Assembly (NCBI GenBank): GCA_902798545.1
Contig: CADBWQ010000010.1
Location: 1 to 64,000 of the forward strand
DNA length: 64,000 nucleotides
Direction: 5' to 3'
Origin: Oscillospiraceae bacterium
GTDB lineage: Bacteria > Bacillota > Clostridia > Oscillospirales > Oscillospiraceae
Shown here: positions 59,601-64,000 of the stretch, one piece after another
How the letters are laid out: the number at the start of each line of letters is the position of its first letter
Position numbering within the stretch: position 1 is the first letter of the stretch
Translations under genes and position numbers: made by a program
Notes under the pieces: model-generated
The model's database searches: none
Seen by the model: the letters and a program-made list of their open reading frames with translations, nothing else
Told to the model about the DNA's origin: nothing

Positions 59601-60314
59601 AACCAGGAGAGGCCAAATGTTGAAACCGCAGTCCGCGAGATGGGTGACTCCGTGGTGCAGATCATGACTGTATCGGCCACCACTGCGACATACCAGTGGC
59701 TCGCACAGTTTCAGATTATGGTTGTCCAAAACGCAAATCTGATGAATCAGTGCCGGAACGTTATCATCAATACCATGAGCGGCATACCTCTTTCAATGAC
59801 GTCTATCGGCGAAAACATTGTCAACGGCATGATTCAAGGCATCCAGCGCCGCGAAGGTGAACTCTATGCGAAGATTCGAAGCGTCGTCCGCGCCGCTATT
59901 GCGGCCGCAAAGGCTGCGGCCAGCGTGAACTCCCCGTCCAAGAAGACCCAGGAAATCTTCGAGTATGTCGGCGAAGGCATGATCGTCGGTATTCAAGGGA
60001 AGAAAAAGCAGGTCGTGGATGCAACAGAGGACGTTGTGAGAAGCGCTGTGACATTCGACAGCAATACGATCAAGAGCCTTTCAAAGGAATTCAACTCTTC
60101 CCTCCCGGATCTCTCCGGTATCTTTTCCGATTCAGATGGTAAGAAGAAAAATAGCTCTGATAGATCAAGCAGTAAGGCTCAGAACACGACGTTCAACAAC
60201 ACGTTCTCGTTCACTATCACCACTCAAAAGGGGCAGAGCAATAAAGAGCTGGCTCAATACGTTATGGATTACATTCAGACAGAACTGGATAAGGAAAGGA
60301 GGGTGTTTCATTGA
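56634..60314 (+). CDS. Tail tape measure protein
   Basis: The 1226-residue protein sets tail length. It has an N-terminal coiled coil (about 30-190), the conserved tape measure core (GVKRTTGIVGPDLDELGEYF near 240), hydrophobic helices near 570-640 (VAGGIVGVTTAIAG, ALGALATTAGIVGTALLSVYEI) and two short repeats of the type GMIGGMQEKSLDVSTAATGV and GMIVGIQGKKK near the end. It starts with TTG, GGGAGGG upstream. Two repeats of MALGIQSPSTVFHEIG-like motif point to tail-tip interaction. Confidence 0.93.
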   Translation: MATRNISTKLAISGESEYRAALKNINSELKSLQSSLKLTQSQYQTNANTMQALSAKSEALRKVYEAQKKKVDELKSALENARKAEQEYAKQKEDLSKKIEANNKALDALKKTTGDTTKEEEKLNAENAKLQKEMDGVEAKLAAAQRGTNDWQVQLNNAQIKLNDLDAEIQKNDKYMDEASKSADGCAHSIDEFGNEVHEASDEVKTMASIMASREIIDFGNNLKQALGDCIKSFADFEEGMAGVKRTTGIVGPDLDELGEYFKQLSTEIPLTTKELTEIATTAGQLGVKGKDNVQQFTEVMAKLATTTDLTADTAATMLAQFANITHVTDYERLGSVVASLGDATATTATKVVEMSQGIAAAGTQAGMRERDILAISAAVGSLGIESAAGGTAMSTLISTIYKATQKGGDDLRDFAAVAGMSAGQFKKYWQEDAVGALNAFITGLNDTERNGKSAVVILDELGITNVRQTRAILGLAEAGDLLTGTIQQANEAWEENIALDEKASIMFDTMNAHMTTLENATDNLKVEIGAALAPTVNALLDQGQDVIEGITKFVQQHPQLTSALVTVAGGIVGVTTAIAGVKLAYKTLDFLGMTGGLKALQAAAAEAGGGLAGFGAALGALATTAGIVGTALLSVYEIIDRAKQVETVGLLGEGHTLEEYKENVDKYKASIVQLQEEYNNLAENGGDLTMAQDALTMAEIALENATVEYMDELHKLGQTEEEVAQGSEELSTAFANQGYTMDDAKIDLQDLAEAYNEAYNSARGSLEGQISLFDWYTKEISEDTDTAKEMLDRWQQQVWNLDEYTRNLEKAAKYGLDDGLVRSLADGSTESAGYLFTIIQEIENCEKGVGTLGTSADEAVAQFNASFKQTEEAKDNLAETMAAINTGLEDALEEMQDQLDEGVSFEEFYDAVDEAFEEVGIKFHDIGINMGEGMIGGMQEKSLDVSTAATGVADDATNATKMALGIQSPSTVFHEIGVNIDLGLIEGINQERPNVETAVREMGDSVVQIMTVSATTATYQWLAQFQIMVVQNANLMNQCRNVIINTMSGIPLSMTSIGENIVNGMIQGIQRREGELYAKIRSVVRAAIAAAKAAASVNSPSKKTQEIFEYVGEGMIVGIQGKKKQVVDATEDVVRSAVTFDSNTIKSLSKEFNSSLPDLSGIFSDSDGKKKNSSDRSSSKAQNTTFNNTFSFTITTQKGQSNKELAQYVMDYIQTELDKERRVFH

Positions 60315-61006
60315 TCACTTGGCATGGAGTACCTTCGACCGAAGCGCCTGTTGTGGTTGAACACCCTCCCGGTCGTGTCGTGCCGAAGCGGAGAATGGAG
60401 ATTATCGATGTACCTGGCAGAAATGGGCCGGTCATCATCTCCGAAGACGCTTTTGAGAGTGTCCCTCAGGTATATGAGGTGCATATACCGCCAGGCGTTC
60501 CGGATCTCGCTCTCGCTATCAGAGGTGTGATTGACTGGCTGTGCTATCCTGGCTATAACCGGCTGGAAGACAGCTACGAGCCGGAAGTCTACCGCATTGC
60601 TTTCTTTGAAGGCGACACAGAGATTGAGAACATCCTGAACAAGGCAGGAAAAGCAGAAATCGAATTCACATGCAAACCTGAGCGTTGGTTAAAGATCGGT
60701 GAGGTTCCGGTCGTGATGACAGCAACAACGACACTGACGAACCCGACAGCCAGAACAGCAAAGCCGCTGATCACGGTAAAGGGCAGTGGTGCTGGAGTGC
60801 TGAAAGTTGGGGCATACACCTTAAATCTGACCGACTGCAATGGTATCGTACTCGATTGTGACTATGAAGACGCATATCGGAACGGTGTGAATATGAACAA
60901 CACGGTCACTGGTGACTTTCCAAAGCTCCCAGCCGGCAGCACAAACATCACCTGGAGTGGCGGAATCACCGGCCTCACTGTAGTTCCTAGGTGGTGGACA
61001 CTATGA
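60311..61006 (+). CDS. Distal tail protein (Dit family)
   Basis: The 231-residue protein has the Dit N-terminal beta-sandwich (about 1-130, RRMEIIDVPGRNGPVI near 27) and a C-terminal galectin-like part (PLITVKGSGAGVLKVG). Dit forms the ring at the tail tip onto which the Tal protein docks. It starts with TTG, nine bases from AAAGGAGGG, overlapping the tape measure stop. Confidence 0.85.
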   Translation: MITWHGVPSTEAPVVVEHPPGRVVPKRRMEIIDVPGRNGPVIISEDAFESVPQVYEVHIPPGVPDLALAIRGVIDWLCYPGYNRLEDSYEPEVYRIAFFEGDTEIENILNKAGKAEIEFTCKPERWLKIGEVPVVMTATTTLTNPTARTAKPLITVKGSGAGVLKVGAYTLNLTDCNGIVLDCDYEDAYRNGVNMNNTVTGDFPKLPAGSTNITWSGGITGLTVVPRWWTL

Positions 61007-63603
61007 AGCCTATTCTGTTTGCAGCGAACGAGACCGCTTTTACCAGTAATGGTATTGGTCGTCTATCTGACGCAATCAGCTGCCTCGTCGAAGAAAAACG
61101 AAACGGCACTTATGAGCTGGAAATGGAATATCCTGTTGACGGAATTCACTATAAGGATATCTGCGAGGAAAGAATCATCCTCGCCAAGCATGATGACACT
61201 ACGGATAAGCAGCCATTCCGAATCTACAAGATTACCAAGCCGATGGACGGAGTGATCACGGTTCTGGCCGCGCATATTTCCTACCAGCTCAGCAAGGTTG
61301 TTGTAAATCCATGCGAGGCTCAGAATTGTCCTGCAGCTTTCCAAGTAATGATAGACAACTCAGTCGGAGACAATCCCTTTACGATATGGACCGACATTAC
61401 AGGCGGCGCCACATTCAAGGTGGAGGAACCTACAGAATTCCGAAAACTCCTCGGAGGCGTCAAGGGATCCATTCTTGACCAGTTCGGCCCAGGTGAATAT
61501 GAATGGGATAAGTGGACTGTAAAATATCATTCCCAGAGAGGTGCCGACACCGATGTAGTGATTCGGTACGGGAAAAACCTTACTGATATTACGCAGCAGA
61601 GCGATAGCAGCAAGATCTGGACGGGAATTGTGCCATTTTGGAGAGGGACGGAAAACAGGCAGGAAATCCTTGTTATGCTCCCAGAGTATGTTATCTACGG
61701 AGATACTGCAGATGACTATCCATATAAAAAAGTCATCCCTCTTGACCTTTCCGAAAAGTTCGATGACCCACCATCTCAGGCAGATCTTCGTGCAGCAGCA
61801 AATGAGTATCTTAGCAGCAATTTGCCGCAGAGCATTCCCAAAGAGATCGATATATCATTTGTCGCTCTCTGGCAAACAGATGAGTATCAGAATGTAGCTC
61901 CTCTACAGCGCCTATCGCTGTGCGACACGATCACGGTGCTCCATGAGAAGCTTGGAATCAGTGCTGCTGCAAAGATCATTTCAGTCACCTACAATGTTCT
62001 TACCGAGCGTTATGACAAAATGACAGTCGGCGAGGCTCGGGCTTCCATGTTTGAGGATATCTCTAAGGATATCAATGACAGTCAGCCCGCAAATCTGGTT
62101 CGAAAGACGGATATGCAAAAGGCCATTGAGCATGCAACAGATATGATCAATGGAAGTCTCGGCGGTCATGTTGTGTTAACTACCAACGCAAACGGCGAAC
62201 CCGAAGAAATCCTAATCATGGATACCGATGATATTGCCACCGCGGTGAATGTCCTCCGGATTAACCAGAACGGCATCGGTTTCAGCAGCCACGGGTATCA
62301 GGGACCGTTTGAGACAGCGTGGACTCTGGACGGCCATTTTGTCGCCGACTTCATCACGGCAGGATATCTGTCAGCCACACGGATCAAAGGTGGATTTCTC
62401 AGCCTCGGTGGTGCAGATAACGGAAACGGGGTTATGCATGTCTATGACGCTTCTGGGAATTTAATCGGTGTACTTGATAACCTCAAGTTCCAATATAATG
62501 GAACTAAGCATATGGTTCAGAATTCGTATAGTGACCTTATCTGGACTGGAAACTGGGGTGTTGGAACCGGCACTGACAGGGACGCTCCATACTACCTTGA
62601 GACGCCAGAAACGGATTCTTTTTCTGAGCCGTACAATCCGACCAGAAGGCCAAACAAAAACTGGTATAAACGCAGAATTGAATTGGACTCTGGAGGTCTT
62701 AAGCTTTTCAGAGTTCAGACACACAGCAGCGATGACGGAGAGCTCGGAAGCCCTATTGTCAAACGCCTTGGCGGCATCCAAGCTGGCGGGTGTGCGGCGC
62801 ACTTCTATACCGATAGTGGGTACCGTCTGCAATTCACGGCAAACGCAGCCGGCGTTGTAATGACATTGGGAGAAACAGTCCCAATGAACACGCGAAGTTG
62901 GCTGATAAACACTTCTGGTAATAACTGCATTTTTACAAAGGCCGGAGAGATAACTCTATACAACACCCCTGTTGTGTTCACTAATGGTGTTGCCGGAACT
63001 GAATGCATAGAGATTTGGGGTGCTCAGCTCGGTCTCAACATAGGTATGAATCAAAATGCTTCCGCCGTTCAATTCAAAGAGAATGCCGGTCGAACCGCTA
63101 TGCTCGTAATAAACGAAATCTCAGCAGATAGCATATGGGCTGATTCTCAGCTGTATTGTTATGGTCAAAAGAACCGAGTTATTCGATCTGTTGATTTTGG
63201 CAACCGGCTCATGTATAGCTACGAAACCCCGTCTCCGATGTTTGGCGATATCGGAGATGGCATTATTGGAGATGATGGATATGCTTATATTTCGGTTGAC
63301 CCGATCTTCGCAGCTACTGTCGACCTGCAATCCGAGTATTATGTTTTCCTTCAAAAATACGGGAATGGCGATTGCTGGGTGAACGAGACTACTCCGGGCT
63401 ATTTTGTTGTTTGTGGAACTCCTGGGCTAAAGTTTGCATGGGAGATCAAAGCGAAGCAATTTGACCACGCAAATGCTCGGCTTGATCAAAAGTACAGAAA
63501 TGAGAACAATGACGATCCATTTCTCGATCGTTATATCGACTATGATTTGGCCGCTGCCGAATACATCAAACAACTTGAAGAAGAAAGGATGCGTACAGAA
63601 TGA
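61003..63603 (+). CDS. Tail-associated protein (Tal, prophage endopeptidase-tail family)
   Basis: The 866-residue protein starts with the conserved Tal/gp27-like N-terminal domain (about 1-360; SCLVEEKRNGTYELEMEYP). The middle (about 370-500) is a helical-to-beta fibre linker. The C-terminal part is beta-rich and receptor-binding-like, ending in a helix (DLAAAEYIKQLEEERMRTE). No obvious peptidase motif is seen. The ATG overlaps the Dit stop; a GTG four codons earlier lies inside it. Confidence 0.85.
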   Translation: MKPILFAANETAFTSNGIGRLSDAISCLVEEKRNGTYELEMEYPVDGIHYKDICEERIILAKHDDTTDKQPFRIYKITKPMDGVITVLAAHISYQLSKVVVNPCEAQNCPAAFQVMIDNSVGDNPFTIWTDITGGATFKVEEPTEFRKLLGGVKGSILDQFGPGEYEWDKWTVKYHSQRGADTDVVIRYGKNLTDITQQSDSSKIWTGIVPFWRGTENRQEILVMLPEYVIYGDTADDYPYKKVIPLDLSEKFDDPPSQADLRAAANEYLSSNLPQSIPKEIDISFVALWQTDEYQNVAPLQRLSLCDTITVLHEKLGISAAAKIISVTYNVLTERYDKMTVGEARASMFEDISKDINDSQPANLVRKTDMQKAIEHATDMINGSLGGHVVLTTNANGEPEEILIMDTDDIATAVNVLRINQNGIGFSSHGYQGPFETAWTLDGHFVADFITAGYLSATRIKGGFLSLGGADNGNGVMHVYDASGNLIGVLDNLKFQYNGTKHMVQNSYSDLIWTGNWGVGTGTDRDAPYYLETPETDSFSEPYNPTRRPNKNWYKRRIELDSGGLKLFRVQTHSSDDGELGSPIVKRLGGIQAGGCAAHFYTDSGYRLQFTANAAGVVMTLGETVPMNTRSWLINTSGNNCIFTKAGEITLYNTPVVFTNGVAGTECIEIWGAQLGLNIGMNQNASAVQFKENAGRTAMLVINEISADSIWADSQLYCYGQKNRVIRSVDFGNRLMYSYETPSPMFGDIGDGIIGDDGYAYISVDPIFAATVDLQSEYYVFLQKYGNGDCWVNETTPGYFVVCGTPGLKFAWEIKAKQFDHANARLDQKYRNENNDDPFLDRYIDYDLAAAEYIKQLEEERMRTE

Positions 63604-63806
63604 ATATCGCAACAAGTGTAACCGTGTTTCAGGATGCCGTTGGCATGAGGCTGTCTGTCACCTACTCTGAGGTTGACGATCAGACCGGCAAGATCATTGC
63701 AGACAACAAGCGTGTAAACCGAGTCGTGACAGATGCCTCGGCCAAAGCAATCTGCACACAGCTTCTTGAGTATGCACAAAGCTTTGTGGATACTCAGGCG
63801 GAGTAA
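63600..63806 (+). CDS. Small phage protein, 68 residues
   Basis: Starts at the Tal stop (ATGA) and reads a small alpha/beta protein (VGMRLSVTYSEVDDQTGKII). The same TYSEVDDQTGKI-like pattern (TYDVLDPETGEAI) recurs in the next gene, so the two are related. Function unknown; tail-tip accessory suspected. Confidence 0.65.
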   Translation: MNIATSVTVFQDAVGMRLSVTYSEVDDQTGKIIADNKRVNRVVTDASAKAICTQLLEYAQSFVDTQAE

Positions 63807-63812
63807 TCAGGC

Positions 63813-64000
63813 ATGATCAGATGCAACGAGTTTTCGGTGCATTCGAATCACGGTCAGACGGTGATCTCATACACCTACGATGTGCTGGATCCAGAAACTG
63901 GAGAAGCCATTTCCCTGGGTAAGGCACAGACTATGATTCCAATGGACGAGGACGTGACCAACAGCATCGAAACGATACGCCGGTTCCTAATTGAGAACGG
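63813..64000 (+). CDS. Phage protein, cut by the window edge
   Basis: An ATG opens a frame that runs off the end at base 64,000 after 62 codons (MIRCNEFSVHSNHGQTVI...). Its SYTYDVLDPETGEAISLGK resembles the previous gene, suggesting a tandem duplicate. Incomplete. Confidence 0.6.
   Translation, partial: MIRCNEFSVHSNHGQTVISYTYDVLDPETGEAISLGKAQTMIPMDEDVTNSIETIRRFLIEN

Larger units (their letters stand above)
37866..64000 (+). mobile_element. Prophage of HK97-type siphovirus architecture, right end outside window
   Basis: From the tRNA-Val gene onward the genes switch to a repressor/early promoter unit, many short tightly packed unknown genes and a full head-tail module in canonical order (HNH, TerS, TerL, portal, protease, capsid, connectors, tail tube, chaperones, tape measure, Dit, Tal). 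The left border is only approximate: no attachment repeat can be proven without the right end. No integrase, holin or endolysin is seen; they should lie beyond base 64,000. Gene integrity suggests a complete phage. Confidence 0.88.

Noticed and set aside
38000-64000. CRISPR array or restriction-modification genes in the phage
   Set aside because: No regularly spaced repeats and no methyltransferase or nuclease motifs were found beyond the HNH gene.

Overview
The window looks like a bacterial chromosome from the Clostridia (Bacillota), probably a gut anaerobe of the Oscillospiraceae/Lachnospiraceae type. The grounds are the strong AGGAGG ribosome-binding sites, clostridial gene families (ThrE split pair, TIGR01440/YwlG, DUF89, ECF sigma with a membrane anti-sigma), anaerobic molybdoenzymes, TRAP transport, and a base composition a little above 50% G+C by eye. 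Genus and species cannot be fixed from the sequence alone.

Bases 1-37,800 are host chromosome. The order is: ribosomal proteins L1 and L31 with possible mRNA control elements; a Tat-exported DMSO-reductase-like molybdoenzyme (catalytic and Fe-S subunits) with its TorD chaperone and MobA; a membrane-bound SpoIIE-type phosphatase; a sugar-acid type catabolic island (UlaG-like hydrolase, enolase-superfamily dehydratase, SDR, AraC regulator, mutarotase-like protein, three-part TRAP transporter, DUF5107-TPR protein); small redox genes; an ECF sigma/anti-sigma pair; nitroreductase, DMT transporter and SDR; a second molybdenum block (molybdopterin-binding protein, ModABC, Mop, and a divergent XdhC / His-phosphatase-HD / MocA-ModE operon); a split ThrE exporter and a DUF89 protein. 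The two molybdenum blocks fit together: ModABC imports molybdate, MobA makes the guanine dinucleotide cofactor for the DmsA-like enzyme, and MocA/XdhC would serve a molybdenum hydroxylase that is not in this window.

A frameshifted serine-recombinase remnant and tRNA-Val(CAC) at 37,487-37,865 mark the border. From about 38 kb to the right edge lies a prophage of HK97-type siphovirus architecture, still open at base 64,000. It has a divergent repressor/early promoter switch, a run of small early genes, a translationally coupled five-gene cassette (10-TM membrane protein, two PAPS-reductase-like ATP pyrophosphatases and two ParB-like proteins) behind a structured leader, then HNH, TerS (fused to a repressor-type HTH), TerL, portal, prohead protease, capsid, an Ig-like domain in the -1 frame, connectors, tail tube, frameshifted tail chaperones, tape measure, Dit, Tal and small tail genes. 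No integrase or lysis gene is inside the window.

The items most worth follow-up are the PAPS-reductase/ParB cassette and its leader RNA, the HTH-TerS fusion, the capsid/Ig overlap, the dual-coded end of the portal gene, and the MocA-ModE and His-phosphatase-HD fusions of the molybdenum operon.
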